DNA of 49,052 nt from Ideonella livida. GTDB lineage: Bacteria; Pseudomonadota; Gammaproteobacteria; Burkholderiales; Burkholderiaceae_C. The position numbers and the translations under genes are program-made. Of this stretch, positions 33,326 to 43,610 are shown one piece after another; the first letter of the stretch is position 1; each line of letters starts with the position of its first letter. The notes beneath the pieces are model-generated. The model was not told the origin of the DNA. It did no database searches and saw only the letters and a list, made by a program, of their open reading frames with translations. The DNA lies in the NCBI RefSeq assembly GCF_010499455.1, contig NZ_JAAGOH010000031.1, positions 1 to 49,052 of the forward strand, in the 5' to 3' direction.

Positions 33326-36044
33326 ACATGCTGGCGCGCAGGGCCTCGGTCAGGGCCGAGAGGCTCTCGGCCAGGTGGGCGCGCTGCAGCACCGGTCCGC
33401 CGGTCTTGGCCGAGGCGGTCTTGAGTGTGGCCACCAGCGCCTGGGTCTGCCAGCGCACCAGGCTCAAGGCATCGGCGGGAAAACCGGGCGCTGGCCGGGT
33501 GAGCAGGGACACCAGACGCCGCACATGCTCGCGCTGCAGGGTGCGACGCATCGGGCTGATCTCCCGGCCTGACTTCAACTCGGTCCACACCGCCTGCTGG
33601 ACCTGGGCATAAACCTCTTCCAGCCCCAAGGCCTGGCGGCGTTCGGCGGGGCTGAGGTACTGCGTCTGCTCCTGCAGGCGCTGGGCCGTGGCGGCCGCCA
33701 GCAAACGGTCCAGGCCCTCGAGCTGCAGGCGCAGCACCAGGTCGGAGATCGACACCGGGGCCGCACGCCCCCATTCCTGGGTGTTGGGCCCGAGCATGGC
33801 CAGGAAATCAGGCCGGAACTCGAAGCTGTCCGCCGCGAACAAGCCCGTGGTCAGCCACTGCAGGGCGGCGCGCTGCCGCGCGGCCGGCACAGGCTGGTAG
33901 GCCGCCAGCGTGGTCTCGCCCGGAGCCTGACGCTGGGTATAGAGGCCACCGACATGGCGGGCCACCTGGTCGGGCAGTCCACGCAGTTGGGCGAAGCTAC
34001 TGGCCAGGCTGCGGCGTGCCCGGGCCGGGTCCAAGCGGCCGCTGCCGGCCTGGGCGGACTGCAGGCGCTGCCACAGCTCCTGGGAGAGGGTCCAGCGCCG
34101 CTGAGCCCAGGCCAGGGGATCATCGCCCAGGTCGAACAGGCTGGCACGGGGGTCCAGCGCGCTGGGCCCGGAGACGTCGGCGTCGTCGGCGAACACCAGT
34201 GCCGGCTCGGTGGAGCGGGCGGCGATGCGGGCCAGCGCCTCCCGCTCGGCCTCCGGCGCCAGCGGGCGGTAGGCGTACTCGATGGCCCAGAAGTCATAGG
34301 CCCCCAGCGTGGTCTGCACCAGCGGCAGGCGCTTGCCCTCCGATTGCAGCGGCAGGTGATAGGGCAGATAGTCCATCACCGAGTTGGACAGGCCCTCGCG
34401 CGACAGACGGTCAAAGTCGCCCAGCAGACCGGCGGGCACCACAGTAGAGCCCTTGAAGTTGTGCTTCAACCCCAGGGTGTGGCCCACCTCGTGCGCAATG
34501 GTGGACTGGATGACGGCAGCCACGAAGGCTTCGACCTCGGGACTGTCGGGCGACAAGCCCTCGCGGGCCTGCAGCAGGTCCAGCGCAAAGCCCAGGCCGG
34601 CCGCGCTGCGCAGCGTGTGGTCGCAGTGCTGGTCGTGACGGTGCCCGGTCAGGACCGGCAGGGCAGCGACCGGCGTGGTGGCGTCCACATCCTCGACCAC
34701 AAAGCGGCGGGCCCCGCGGCCGAAGACGTCACTCATGGCGATGTCGGCATCGAGGATCTCGCCGCTGCGCGGGTCCACCACGCTGGGGCCGCGGGCAAAG
34801 CCGACATCGGCGCCGACAAACCAGCGCACCGACGCGTGCTGGCCATCCAGGGTGTCGAAGCTGTCGTCATCGGCCTGCTGGCGCACCACCACCGCGTCCT
34901 TGAAACCCAGGCGCTCGAAGGCGGCGTTCCAGACCAGCACGCCGTCCCGCACCGCGGCGCGGTAGCGCTCGGGAATGGCCTTGTCCAGCCAGAAGGTGAT
35001 GGGTTGCACCGGCGGCGAGAGGGCAGCGCCAGGGTCCTGCTTCTCGAGCCGCCAGCGGGCCACGTAGTGGACGCGGGGATTGGGCCGCTGGTCGCCGGAG
35101 AGGTCGGTGAAGGCTTCGGTGAAGTGGCCCAGTCGGGGATCGGCCAGGCGCGGGCGCATGGGCTCGGTCGGCAGGGCCTTGAAGTTGTAGACCACGCCCA
35201 CGAAGAGGCTGCGGGGATCCGGCAGTGTGGACGGCGGCGCCGGCATCGGGGCGGGGCTGGGCATGAGGGGTGGCGCCGGCAGGCGCGGCATGCCGAAATG
35301 CAGCCGCACCTGCAGACTGGTGTGGTCGGCCGCGGACTGGCTGGCCTCGATGCTGGAATTGGCGCGGTCCAGGCTGAATGGCAGGCGATAGGCCGTCTCC
35401 AGCGCGGTGCCATAGGCCACCAAGTCACCCAGCAGGAAGCCGGCCTCGACCAGCAGGGACTTGCGCTCCGGATGCGGAGCGGCCACCAGCGGCATGGCCG
35501 CCAACAGGCTCTGCGAGAAGCCCTGGCGGACAGCACGTTCGGCCACCGGGTCCTGCGGGGCGCGGTACTGGGTGTTCAGGGCCACCAGCTGCACCGCGTT
35601 GCCCACCCGGCGGAACTCCACCGTCCAGTCCGGGCCCATCTGGCTGCCGTACAGGCCGCGCTCCCCCACCGACTGGCTGATGCCCGTGCTCAGCAGCAGG
35701 GGCTTGCCCAGGGCGTCGGCCGGGATTTCCAACCAGGTCTTGTCCTCCTTTCGCCAGACGGTGAGCAGGCCGTTCTGCGCGCGGGCCTCCTTGACCACGT
35801 CGACAAAGGGCTTGAGGCCGCTGGGATCGGCCGGTTTGGCCGGGGCCGCCCCCCCGGCAGCCGAGGCGGCCCCCGAAGCGGCAGTGGCCGCCGCCGGGGC
35901 CGAGGCGGCGGGCTTGGGCGCGGCGGCCGCTTCGGCCGCGATTGCCGACAAGGGGGCGGTGGCCGCCAGCGGCGGCACGGCGGGCAGGCCGAGCAGGGAG
36001 ACCCCGAGAAGGGCGCGCCAGCCCGTGGAGAGATGCGAAGACAT
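33315..36044 (-). CDS. Exported zinc-dependent metalloprotease, DUF5117/DUF4953-like
   Basis: 909 residues with an N-terminal signal peptide (hydrophobic core about 10-29, probable cut near residues 28-38), then an Ala/Pro linker to about 75. The catalytic motif HEVGHTLGLKH (H518, E519, H522, H528) is the extended metzincin-type zinc site. It is preceded by a long beta-rich region containing VHYVARWRLEK and ITFWLDKAIPERYR, typical of DUF5117-DUF5118-DUF4953 proteins. These are predicted periplasmic or outer-membrane-associated peptidases of unknown substrate. ATG 36044 is clear. The gene stands alone, convergent with mpl and divergent from the YqiA-like gene. Confidence 0.88.
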   Translation of the reverse strand: MSSHLSTGWRALLGVSLLGLPAVPPLAATAPLSAIAAEAAAAPKPAASAPAAATAASGAASAAGGAAPAKPADPSGLKPFVDVVKEARAQNGLLTVWRKEDKTWLEIPADALGKPLLLSTGISQSVGERGLYGSQMGPDWTVEFRRVGNAVQLVALNTQYRAPQDPVAERAVRQGFSQSLLAAMPLVAAPHPERKSLLVEAGFLLGDLVAYGTALETAYRLPFSLDRANSSIEASQSAADHTSLQVRLHFGMPRLPAPPLMPSPAPMPAPPSTLPDPRSLFVGVVYNFKALPTEPMRPRLADPRLGHFTEAFTDLSGDQRPNPRVHYVARWRLEKQDPGAALSPPVQPITFWLDKAIPERYRAAVRDGVLVWNAAFERLGFKDAVVVRQQADDDSFDTLDGQHASVRWFVGADVGFARGPSVVDPRSGEILDADIAMSDVFGRGARRFVVEDVDATTPVAALPVLTGHRHDQHCDHTLRSAAGLGFALDLLQAREGLSPDSPEVEAFVAAVIQSTIAHEVGHTLGLKHNFKGSTVVPAGLLGDFDRLSREGLSNSVMDYLPYHLPLQSEGKRLPLVQTTLGAYDFWAIEYAYRPLAPEAEREALARIAARSTEPALVFADDADVSGPSALDPRASLFDLGDDPLAWAQRRWTLSQELWQRLQSAQAGSGRLDPARARRSLASSFAQLRGLPDQVARHVGGLYTQRQAPGETTLAAYQPVPAARQRAALQWLTTGLFAADSFEFRPDFLAMLGPNTQEWGRAAPVSISDLVLRLQLEGLDRLLAAATAQRLQEQTQYLSPAERRQALGLEEVYAQVQQAVWTELKSGREISPMRRTLQREHVRRLVSLLTRPAPGFPADALSLVRWQTQALVATLKTASAKTGGPVLQRAHLAESLSALTEALRASMSRG

Positions 36045-36236
36045 GCGACGAAGAGCGTCTGCAAGGACGCCGGTTCAGGACAGGAAAGCGGCCCGCCCTC
36101 GTGGGACGTTCCGCGGCCGATCGGGAGACACCCAAGTGTCGTTGAAGAGCCGCCACCGGGTATCGGGGACGCTCCGGCCTCCCTGCGGTCCGCCGGGCCA
36201 GGGTCGTCGGTGGCCTCCTCCTACACTGTCGCGGTG
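36045..36236. other. Divergent intergenic region, metalloprotease / YqiA-like esterase
   Basis: 192 bases. It holds a small hairpin at 36128-36141 (five-base arms, four-base loop) and the TACACT element of the esterase gene at 36222-36227. I find no clear minus-strand promoter for the metalloprotease, although the region must contain one. Confidence 0.4.
36222..36227 (+). promoter_or_regulatory. Candidate -10 element placed for a leaderless YqiA-like mRNA
   Basis: TACACT ends 6 bases before GTG 36234 and 9 before ATG 36237. Transcription from it would begin at or within a few bases of the start codon. No -35 consensus. Confidence 0.4.
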
Positions 36237-36878
36237 ATGTCCCAGAACCCCCGCCCCCTCACCACCCATCTGCTTTACCTGCACGGTTTCCGCTCCTCGC
36301 CGCAGTCCTTCAAGGCCCGACGCATGGCCGACTGGGTGCAGTGCCACCGGCCGGACCTGGTGTTCTGGTGCCCGCAGCTGCCCCCCTCCCCCGCCGAGGC
36401 CATGGCCCTGGTGCGCCAGGGCACCGCCGGCTGGCCGGCGGCCAGCAGCGTGGTCATGGGGAGCTCGCTCGGGGGCTTCTATGCCAGCGTGGTGGCCGAG
36501 GCCACCGGCTGGCCCGCCCTGGTCATCAACCCGGCCGTGGATCCGGCGCGGGACCTGGCGCGCCACATCGGCCAGCAGACCAGCTGGCATGACCCGCAAG
36601 ACACCTTTTTCTTCCGGGAGGCCTTCATCGACGAGCTGCGCGACATGGCGCCCGCCTCGCTGAGCCGGCCCGAACGCTACGCGGCCGTGGTGGCCACGGG
36701 CGACGAGGTGCTGGACTGGCAGGAAATGGCGGCCTGGCATGCGCGCAGTCAGCTGCGCGTCGTCCAGGGCGGCGACCATGCACTGAGCGACCTCGACCCG
36801 CACTGGGACTTCATCACCCATTTCCTGCACCTGCAGCCCACATCCCCCACGCCACAAGGATCCACGCCATGCGCCTGA
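36237..36878 (+). CDS. YqiA/YcfP-like alpha/beta-hydrolase (esterase)
   Basis: 213 residues, a small alpha/beta hydrolase. YLHGFRSSP at 14-22 forms the oxyanion turn, GSSLGG (75-80) the nucleophile elbow with S77, TGDEVLD the acid (D156) and GGDHALSD the histidine (H181). The triad is complete. E. coli YqiA hydrolyses short acyl esters; the physiological substrate is unknown. ATG 36237 is used; the GTG at 36234 directly before it could serve if the mRNA is leaderless. Its last 10 bases overlap the reductase gene, which indicates coupled expression. Confidence 0.9.
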   Translation: MSQNPRPLTTHLLYLHGFRSSPQSFKARRMADWVQCHRPDLVFWCPQLPPSPAEAMALVRQGTAGWPAASSVVMGSSLGGFYASVVAEATGWPALVINPAVDPARDLARHIGQQTSWHDPQDTFFFREAFIDELRDMAPASLSRPERYAAVVATGDEVLDWQEMAAWHARSQLRVVQGGDHALSDLDPHWDFITHFLHLQPTSPTPQGSTPCA

Positions 36879-37609
36879 AGGACAAGGTCAGCCTGATCAC
36901 CGGAGCCGCCCAGGGCATCGGGTTGGCCACCGCACTGAAATTCGCCCGCGAAGGCGCCATCGTCATCGTCATCGACCTCAAGCCCGAGGGCGTGGACGCC
37001 GCCGTGGCCGCCTGCCGCGACGCCGGCGCCACCGCCGAGGGCTTTGCCCTGAGCGTGACCGACCGGGCCGCCGTGGACGCCATGGTGGCGGCCGTCAAGG
37101 CGCGCTTTGGCCGCATCGACGTGCTGGTCAACAACGCCGGCATCACCCGCGACGCCCGCCTGCAGAAGATGACCGAGGAACAGTTCGACGCCGTGATCGA
37201 CGTGAACCTGCGCGCCGTCTTCCACTGCGCCCAGGCCGTGGCCGACACCATGGTGGCCCAGGGCGCCGGTGTGATCCTCAACGCCTCCAGCGTGGTCGGG
37301 GTGTACGGCAATTTCGGCCAGACCAACTACGCGGCGGCCAAGTTCGGCGTCATCGGCTTCACCAAGACCTGGAGCCGCGAGCTGGGCCCCAAGGGGGTGC
37401 GGGTCAACGCCGTGGCGCCTGGTTTCATTGAGACGCCGATCATCGCCACGGTGCCCGACAAGGTGCTGGACGCCCTGCGCGCGGAGGTGCCGCTCAAGCG
37501 GCTGGGCCAGCCCGAGGAGATCGCCAACGTCTACGCCTTCCTGGCGAGCGACGAAGCGAGCTATGTGAACGGTGCCGTGCTCGAGGTCTCGGGCGGACTC
37601 ACGGTATGA
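36869..37609 (+). CDS. 3-oxoacyl-ACP reductase-like SDR (FabG family)
   Basis: 246 residues, near the length of FabG. TGAAQGIG (11-18) binds the cofactor, NNAG is at 88-91, serine at 140/141 in NASSVVG, and Y154-x-x-x-K158 completes the catalytic set; N112 (VNL) completes the tetrad. IDLKP after beta-2 suggests NAD(H) preference, unlike NADPH-using FabG of fatty-acid synthesis. No acyl-carrier or elongation genes are near, so it is probably an accessory reductase, for instance for 3-hydroxyacyl substrates. It overlaps the esterase by 10 bases and the ankyrin gene by 4. Confidence 0.9.
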   Translation: MRLKDKVSLITGAAQGIGLATALKFAREGAIVIVIDLKPEGVDAAVAACRDAGATAEGFALSVTDRAAVDAMVAAVKARFGRIDVLVNNAGITRDARLQKMTEEQFDAVIDVNLRAVFHCAQAVADTMVAQGAGVILNASSVVGVYGNFGQTNYAAAKFGVIGFTKTWSRELGPKGVRVNAVAPGFIETPIIATVPDKVLDALRAEVPLKRLGQPEEIANVYAFLASDEASYVNGAVLEVSGGLTV

Positions 37610-39669
37610 AGCGCCTGCCCGCAACGACGCTGCCGGGTCGCCGGCGGCAGGTCGCTGCCCTGGCGGCCGCCTGCTGGACCGGCCTGGCCGGCGCCCAGCT
37701 GCGGCTGCCCGAGACGCTTCAAGCTGACGCTACCCCGACCGCCCAATGGCAGTGGGTGCACCAGAGTCCACTGCTGCGCATCGAGGTCAACCGCGCCAGC
37801 CTGCAGGTGCAGTCCTCGCGACTGGCCTACCAGCTGCGCGACGGCATCGGTGCCCCCCGCTGGGTGGCGGCCCGTTGCGACCAGGGGCTGCGGGCGGAAC
37901 TGCCCGCAGCCGGGCCGCAGGGCAGCAGCCTGTCGCGCCTGCTGGACCCCGACCTGCCCTGGCGCCGGCCGGCCCACGGCAGCCGGGCCGAGGCCGACCT
38001 GCTGCATGCCTGCGACACCGCCCGCCAGCGCAACCTGGCGGTAGATGCCGTGCCGGAGTGGCCGCAGGAGGATTGGGAAGCGGTCTACAACGCTTGGCGC
38101 CACACCGCCGCGGGTACCCCGTCCACGGACTGGCGGGTCGCGTACTTCGCCACCGAGGACCAGGCCCGGCGGGGCCGCCTCGAACGCTGGGGCACCGGCA
38201 CCCACCACCTGGCCCCCCAACGGCATGCCTCCAGCCAGGCCGATGTGCCGCTGGCGCTGCGCACTGCCCTGGGCAACCTCACCCGCCCAGGTGAGCGCAG
38301 CCCGGTGCTGGCGCTCAAGGGGGTCGAGGGCGAACCGGAATGGGCCATCCTCGAGCTGGTGGCCCGGGGGCCGCTGGAGCGGCCCGCCGACCGGCAGGCC
38401 TTCATGCGCCAGGCTGCCGCCTGGGTGGGTCAGGGCCTGCTGGACGGCCCGGCCGCCTTGCGGGCGGATCCGGATCATGCCGCGCGCGTGGCCTACCTGG
38501 ACGCCACCACGGCCCAGGCCATCAAGGCGGTGCCGCCACACCTCTCGCCGAACGTGCGCCTGGGCAGTGGCCTGACGCCGCTGACCTGGGCCCTGCTCTC
38601 CACCGACCTCGACCGGCTGCAGGCCCTGCTGGACCGCGGTGCTGACCCCAACCTCTGCGGCCAGCTGGGGTGCCCCTTGCACCTGCTGGGCCTCAAGGAG
38701 GATGCCGCCACCCGTGCAACATGGCTGGAGCGGCTGCTGCAGGCCGGCGCCCGCCCCGATGCCGTGGACACCACCTACCGCTTCGCCAGCACCACGGCGT
38801 TGGGCGACGCCGTGCTCAAGGGCGACATGGGCACGGCGCGCCGACTGCGTCGGGCGGGGGCCCATCCCGATGGCGTGCCGGGCGTGAGTGCCACTCCCCT
38901 GGAGATGGCCCTGGAGACCGGCCAGCGCGCGGCCGCCCAGTGGCTGGTCGCCGAAGGGGCGAGTGTGCTGCCCTGGGAGGACCGCAGCATCCAAGACCCA
39001 GCGCGGGGCGCCCTGGGCCGGGGCAACCCCTGGCTGGCCAGCCGCGATCATCCTGATCTGCAAAGCTGGATTGAAGGGCTGATGATGTCGGCCGCCGCCG
39101 CCCGCCCAGAACACGACATCCGACTCATCGTCGAGCAGGACGGTCGGCGCCAGCCCGTGCAGGACGGGGGGGTGCTCACCCTAAGGCCGGCGCCATTCCG
39201 GTTGATCTTCGTCATGCCGGGGACCCACCCGCGGGGGGTGACGCTGACGGCCTCGCTGTCGCCGAGCTTTGCCCAGGCAGCCCGGCGCAACCACCGCGGC
39301 AACGGGGCCCTGATCCCCTCACGCAGCGGCGCGCTGACCGAGGTGGATCAACCCAACGCCGGCGCTCTGCTTCTGCACGACACGCCGGTAGGCGGCACCT
39401 CGCGCGACCAGGCTGTCGGCGGCCACGTGGTGCTGCAGGCCGATCCCAGCGTGCGGCGGGACTTTCACGCCCAGCGCGGCACCGAATACATCCGCGAGGT
39501 GGCGCATGTCACCGCCGTGCCGGAGCAGGGCGAGCCCGGGCCCGACCGGCCGATCACAGCACTCAAGGGACAGCAGCTGGAGCTGGTGTACGGCAGCACG
39601 CTGGTGCTGGACCCCATCGAATGGGCTCCCTGGGTCAAGGTGCGTGCCCTGACCCTGCGTTTTCGCTGA
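37606..39669 (+). CDS. Exported ankyrin-repeat protein of unknown function
   Basis: 687 residues. A signal peptide is visible: basic N-terminus RRR at 12-14, hydrophobic core to about 28, AGA-Q cleavage near 30. The N-terminal 300 residues resemble no family I know. Ankyrin repeats occupy about 322-455 ([48 protein letters not shown]). The C-terminal 200 residues are beta-rich and may form another domain that ends LTLRFR. The start ATG overlaps the reductase stop by 4 bases, so all three genes here are coupled. Periplasmic ankyrin proteins sometimes bind or inhibit partner enzymes, but I have no direct evidence for that role. Confidence 0.82.
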   Translation: MKRLPATTLPGRRRQVAALAAACWTGLAGAQLRLPETLQADATPTAQWQWVHQSPLLRIEVNRASLQVQSSRLAYQLRDGIGAPRWVAARCDQGLRAELPAAGPQGSSLSRLLDPDLPWRRPAHGSRAEADLLHACDTARQRNLAVDAVPEWPQEDWEAVYNAWRHTAAGTPSTDWRVAYFATEDQARRGRLERWGTGTHHLAPQRHASSQADVPLALRTALGNLTRPGERSPVLALKGVEGEPEWAILELVARGPLERPADRQAFMRQAAAWVGQGLLDGPAALRADPDHAARVAYLDATTAQAIKAVPPHLSPNVRLGSGLTPLTWALLSTDLDRLQALLDRGADPNLCGQLGCPLHLLGLKEDAATRATWLERLLQAGARPDAVDTTYRFASTTALGDAVLKGDMGTARRLRRAGAHPDGVPGVSATPLEMALETGQRAAAQWLVAEGASVLPWEDRSIQDPARGALGRGNPWLASRDHPDLQSWIEGLMMSAAAARPEHDIRLIVEQDGRRQPVQDGGVLTLRPAPFRLIFVMPGTHPRGVTLTASLSPSFAQAARRNHRGNGALIPSRSGALTEVDQPNAGALLLHDTPVGGTSRDQAVGGHVVLQADPSVRRDFHAQRGTEYIREVAHVTAVPEQGEPGPDRPITALKGQQLELVYGSTLVLDPIEWAPWVKVRALTLRFR

Positions 39670-39724
39670 GCCCGACCCGCCGCCCGCACGGCGCGGCCTG
39701 CAGCCCGGGGCCGGCACGGTCTGA

Positions 39725-39730
39725 GACAAT
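39725..39730 (+). promoter_or_regulatory. Candidate -10 element placed for a leaderless rnb-family mRNA
   Basis: GACAAT, 7 bases before GTG 39738. The normal distance from -10 to +1 puts the transcript start on the GTG. No ribosome binding site is seen between them. Confidence 0.45.
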
Positions 39731-39737
39731 CCGCCGC

Positions 39738-41780
39738 GTGAACTACGCCCTGTTTGATGAGGCCGGCAAATTTCTCGCTGGCCGTGTGATGTCCGAAGCT
39801 GACAGCTCGATGCAGATCGAGCTGGAGTCGGGCAAACGCGTGAAGGTCAAGGCCGCCAACGTGCTGCTGCGCTTTGCCAAGCCGCAGCCAGCCGAGCTGC
39901 TGGCCGCCGCCCAGGCGGGCGCGGCCGAGATCGACCTGGACCTGGCCTGGGAGTTCGCGCCCGAGGGCGAGTTCGCCTTCGCCGACTTTGCCCGCGACTA
40001 CTTCGACGCCTCCGCCTCGGTGGAGCAGCAGGCCGCCGCGCTGCTGCGCCTGTACGAGGCCCCGCATTACTTCCGACGCGCCGGCAAGGGCCTGTTCAAG
40101 AAGCAGCCCGAGGACGTGGTCAAGGCTGCCCTGGCGGGCATCGAGCGCAAGAAGCAGCAGGCGGCGCAGATCGAGGCCTGGACGGCCGAGCTGGTGGCCG
40201 GTCAATGCCCGGACGCGGTGCGCAGCCAGCTCTACAAGATCCTGTTCAAGCCCGACAAGAACGCCAGCGAGTACAAGGCCGTGGTCGAGGCGGCCAAGCG
40301 CAGCCAGCGCGCCCCGCTGGATCTGCTCAAGGACGCCGGCGCCATCACCAGCCCCTACCAGTTCCACTGGCGGCGTTTCCTGTTCGAGACCTTCCCCAAG
40401 GGCACGGGCTTCCCCGCGCTGGCGGCCCCGGACATCACCGACGAGCTGCCGCTGGCCCCGGTGCAGGCCTTCTCGATCGACGACTCGCTGACCACCGAGA
40501 TCGACGATGCCCTGTCCGTCACCGGCCTGGGCAGCGGGCAGATCGTCTTCGGCATCCACATCGCCGCCCCGGGCCTGGCCGTCACGCCCGACAGCCCGGT
40601 GGACAAGGTGGCGCGCGAGCGCCTGTCCACCGTCTACATGCCGGGCTGGAAGATCACCATGCTGCCCGACGAGGTGGTGCAGCGCTACACGCTGGACGAG
40701 GGCCGTGACTGCCCGGCCGTCAGCCTGTACGTGACCCTGGACGAGGCCACGCTGGCGGTGCAGAAGACCGAGACGCGCCTAGAGCGCGTGCCCATCGCCG
40801 CCAACCTGCGCCACGACCAGCTGGACGCCGACGTCACCGAGGCCAGCCTGACCGGCGAAGCCGTGGCCGGATACCCCTTCGCCGCCGAGCTGGCCTTCTG
40901 CTTCCGCCTGGCCCGGCACCTCAAGGCCGCCCGCGAAGTGGTGCGCGGCAAGCCGGAAACCTTCAACCGGCCCGACTACAACTTCCGCCTGCAGCGCGCC
41001 GACGGCAGCACCGGCAACGACCGCGAGCCCGAGGGCGGCGAGACGGTGATCATCACCGAGCGCCGCCGTGGTGCCCCCCTGGACCTGATCGTCTCCGAGG
41101 CCATGATCCTGGCCAACAGCACCTGGGGCGGCTGGCTGGCCGAGCTGGGCGTGCCGGGCATCTACCGCAGCCAGGCCAGCCTGGCCCCGGGCGTGAAGGT
41201 GCGCATGGGCACCAAGCCCGCGCCGCACGCCGGCATGGGCGTGGCCCAGTACACCTGGGCCACCTCACCGCTGCGCCGCTACACCGACCTGGTCAACCAG
41301 TGGCAGATCATCGCCTGCGCCCGCAATGGCCGCATGGCCGCGCTGGCCGCGCCCTTCAAGCCCAAGGACGCAACGCTGTTCTCCATCATCTCGTCCTTCG
41401 ATGGCGCCTACTCGGCCTACAACGGCTTCCAGTCGGCGGTGGAGCGGTACTGGACCCTGCGCTGGATCGAGCAGCAAGGCCTGACCGAACTGGACGCGGC
41501 CGTCATGAAGGAAGGCCTGGTGCGCGCCGAGACCCTGCCGTTGGTGTTCCGCGCCCTGGGCTGCGAAGCCCTGGACCGCCACACCCGGGTGCGGGTGCGC
41601 ATCACCGGCATTGACCTGCTGACCCTGGAGCTGCATGCCAGCCTGGCCACCCGCCTGGACGACACCCCGCCTGCAGCCGGCACCGAGGAAGAGGACGAGG
41701 ACAGCCCGCCCACCAGCGGACTGACCCTGGCCATCGACCTCAACGACGGCGGCGACAACGCCGCCGTCGCACCGGCCTGA
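39738..41780 (+). CDS. RNase II family (RNB domain) 3'-5' exoribonuclease
   Basis: 680 residues. The RNB catalytic domain begins near residue 245 with FSIDDSLTTEIDDALSV, the Asp cluster that binds two Mg ions, and continues through HIAAPG, YMPGWKITMLP, SEAMILANSTWG and TSPLRRYTDL. The N-terminus (NYALFDEAGKFLAGRVMSEA) is a small beta-barrel. It should degrade single-stranded RNA from the 3' end in the cytoplasm. The C-terminal tail is acidic (EEEDEDSP). GTG 39738 is chosen since the fold begins immediately and GACAAT stands 7 bases before it. It heads the run rnb-tonB-aroE-mtgA, a common Burkholderiales order. Confidence 0.93.
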   Translation: MNYALFDEAGKFLAGRVMSEADSSMQIELESGKRVKVKAANVLLRFAKPQPAELLAAAQAGAAEIDLDLAWEFAPEGEFAFADFARDYFDASASVEQQAAALLRLYEAPHYFRRAGKGLFKKQPEDVVKAALAGIERKKQQAAQIEAWTAELVAGQCPDAVRSQLYKILFKPDKNASEYKAVVEAAKRSQRAPLDLLKDAGAITSPYQFHWRRFLFETFPKGTGFPALAAPDITDELPLAPVQAFSIDDSLTTEIDDALSVTGLGSGQIVFGIHIAAPGLAVTPDSPVDKVARERLSTVYMPGWKITMLPDEVVQRYTLDEGRDCPAVSLYVTLDEATLAVQKTETRLERVPIAANLRHDQLDADVTEASLTGEAVAGYPFAAELAFCFRLARHLKAAREVVRGKPETFNRPDYNFRLQRADGSTGNDREPEGGETVIITERRRGAPLDLIVSEAMILANSTWGGWLAELGVPGIYRSQASLAPGVKVRMGTKPAPHAGMGVAQYTWATSPLRRYTDLVNQWQIIACARNGRMAALAAPFKPKDATLFSIISSFDGAYSAYNGFQSAVERYWTLRWIEQQGLTELDAAVMKEGLVRAETLPLVFRALGCEALDRHTRVRVRITGIDLLTLELHASLATRLDDTPPAAGTEEEDEDSPPTSGLTLAIDLNDGGDNAAVAPA

Positions 41781-41829
41781 ACCCTGCCGGCCTGAGTCCC
41801 GCCCTCCACCGCCTGCACTGCCGACCGCC

Positions 41830-42705
41830 ATGCGTGTCCCGACCTCCCCCTGGCGTCCCACCCTGATGACCTGGGCGGTGGCCCTGTCGCTGGCCGCCCA
41901 TGCGGTGCTGCTGAGCATCCGCTTCGTGGACCCCGAGCGCTTCAGCCGCGTCTTCGAGGACTCGCCGCTGGAGGTGATCCTGGTCAATGCGCGCTCCGCG
42001 CAAAAGCCGCTCAAGGCCCAGGCCCTGGCCCAGGCCAGCCTGGAAGGCGGTGGCGATGCCGACTTGGGCCGGGCCACCTCGCCGCTGCCGCCTTCAGCCA
42101 TGAGCCTGGCAGGGGACGGCCTGGACGACGCCTACCGCAGCATCGAGCAAATGCAGGACGAGCAGCGCCAGCTGCTGGTGGCCGCCAAGCGTGCGCTGTC
42201 CCTGCTGCCACCGCCCGACCCCACGCTGGCCAAGGACTCGCCCGAGCGCGCCCGCCAAGAGCAGAAGCGCCGCCAGATGGAGCGCCAGATCGCCGAGATC
42301 GAAAAGCGCATCCAGGAAGAGAACGCCCGCCCCCGCCGCAAGCATGTGCACCCGGCCACCCAGGAAGTGGCCTACGCCCAGTACTACGACGCCTTGCGCC
42401 GCAAGGTCGAGGAACGCGGCACCCAGGACTTCCCCACCCACAAGGGCCAAAAGCTCTACGGCGAGCTGATGGTCAACTTCGTCGTGGACGCCCGTGGCCA
42501 GGTGGTCACGGCCGAGGTCGTGCAACGCTCCAAGTCTCGCGAGCTGGATCGGCGCGCCGTGGCCATCCTGCGGGCGGCCGCCCCCTTTGGGGCCTTCTCC
42601 GCCGACATGCGGCGACAGGCCGATGAGATCCTGATCACCTCCCGGTTCCGTTTCACCCGCCTTGAGGCGCTGGAAACCACCCTGTCCGTCAACGCCGCCC
42701 CATGA
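41830..42705 (+). CDS. TonB-like energy transducer / TonB C-terminal domain protein
   Basis: 291 residues. The single N-terminal membrane helix (about 13-31) contains the S20-x-x-x-H24 pattern of TonB used for ExbB/ExbD contact. A charged, Glu/Arg-rich, probably coiled segment lies at about 140-170, and the C-terminal TonB domain at about 200-285 ([39 protein letters not shown]). Unlike classical TonB it lacks a long Pro-Lys linker. It should span the periplasm and energise an outer-membrane receptor, or work in the envelope without ExbB/D, whose genes are not here. Its stop overlaps the aroE start by 4 bases. Confidence 0.88.
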   Translation: MRVPTSPWRPTLMTWAVALSLAAHAVLLSIRFVDPERFSRVFEDSPLEVILVNARSAQKPLKAQALAQASLEGGGDADLGRATSPLPPSAMSLAGDGLDDAYRSIEQMQDEQRQLLVAAKRALSLLPPPDPTLAKDSPERARQEQKRRQMERQIAEIEKRIQEENARPRRKHVHPATQEVAYAQYYDALRRKVEERGTQDFPTHKGQKLYGELMVNFVVDARGQVVTAEVVQRSKSRELDRRAVAILRAAAPFGAFSADMRRQADEILITSRFRFTRLEALETTLSVNAAP

Positions 42706-43589
42706 CGTCCTCTCCCGGCACCGCACTGCCCGCCGCTCCCGACACCGTCTCGCCCGACCGCTATGCGGTGGTGGGCCATCCTGTGGCCCACAGCCGATCA
42801 CCGGACATCCATGCCGCCTTCGCCGCGGCCAGCGGCCAGTCGCTGACCTACGGCCGCCTGCTCGCCCCGCTGGACGGCTTCGTCGCCACGGTGCAGGACT
42901 TTGCCGCCCAGGGCGGCCGGGGCTGCAACGTGACCGTGCCGTTCAAGTTCGAGGCCTTCCACTTGGCTACGCGGCGCACACCGCGGGCTGGCCGGGCCGG
43001 TGCCGCCAACACCCTGCGCTTTGACGCCGAGGGCTGGCTGGCTGACAACACCGACGGCGCGGGCCTGCGCCGGGACATCGAGGTCAACGCCGGCCGCCTG
43101 CTGCAGGGCCTGCGCGTGCTGCTGATCGGCGCCGGCGGCGCCGCCGCCGGCGTGCTGGGCCCGCTGCTGGAGGCCGCCCCCGCCGAGCTGGTGCTGGTCA
43201 ATCGCACCCTGGACAAGGCCGAGCGCCTGGTGGCCAGCCACGCCGACCTGGCGCACGACCACGGCGTGCAGCTGCAGGCACGCCCCCTGGCACAGGCCGG
43301 CGAAGGCTTTGACGTGGTCATCAACGGCACCGCCACCAGCCTGAGCGGTCAGGGCGCGCCCGTGGATGCCCGGGTGCTGCGCCCGGGCAGCCTGGCGGTC
43401 GACATGATGTACGGGCCCGCCGCCGCCCCGTTCCTGGCCTGGGCTACCGCCCGGGGGGCTCAGGGGCGCGACGGCCTGGGCATGCTGGTGGAGCAGGCGG
43501 CCGAATCCTTCGCCTTGTGGCGCGGCGTGCGTCCACAGACCGGACCGGTGCTGGCACGCTTGCGCCAGCAGGTGGACCACACGGCCTGA
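42702..43589 (+). CDS. aroE: Shikimate dehydrogenase
   Basis: 295 residues. It reduces 3-dehydroshikimate with NADPH in aromatic amino-acid synthesis. The shikimate site is visible: SRSP (31-34), NVTVPFK (76-82, catalytic K82), N103 and D118 (NTDG). The cofactor loop GAGGAAAG lies near 133-140 and NRT near 169-171. The N-terminal 20 residues before YAVVGHP are an extension of low complexity; no later start is better. Coupled to tonB by an ATGA overlap and followed by mtgA after 21 bases. Confidence 0.96.
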   Translation: MTSSPGTALPAAPDTVSPDRYAVVGHPVAHSRSPDIHAAFAAASGQSLTYGRLLAPLDGFVATVQDFAAQGGRGCNVTVPFKFEAFHLATRRTPRAGRAGAANTLRFDAEGWLADNTDGAGLRRDIEVNAGRLLQGLRVLLIGAGGAAAGVLGPLLEAAPAELVLVNRTLDKAERLVASHADLAHDHGVQLQARPLAQAGEGFDVVINGTATSLSGQGAPVDARVLRPGSLAVDMMYGPAAAPFLAWATARGAQGRDGLGMLVEQAAESFALWRGVRPQTGPVLARLRQQVDHTA

Positions 43590-43610
43590 GCACAGGCGAG
43601 GACGCACCCG

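Noticed and set aside
33954-36236. Long N-terminal extension of the YqiA-like esterase
   Set aside because: It is the shadow of the metalloprotease gene; the esterase domain starts at the ATG 36237.
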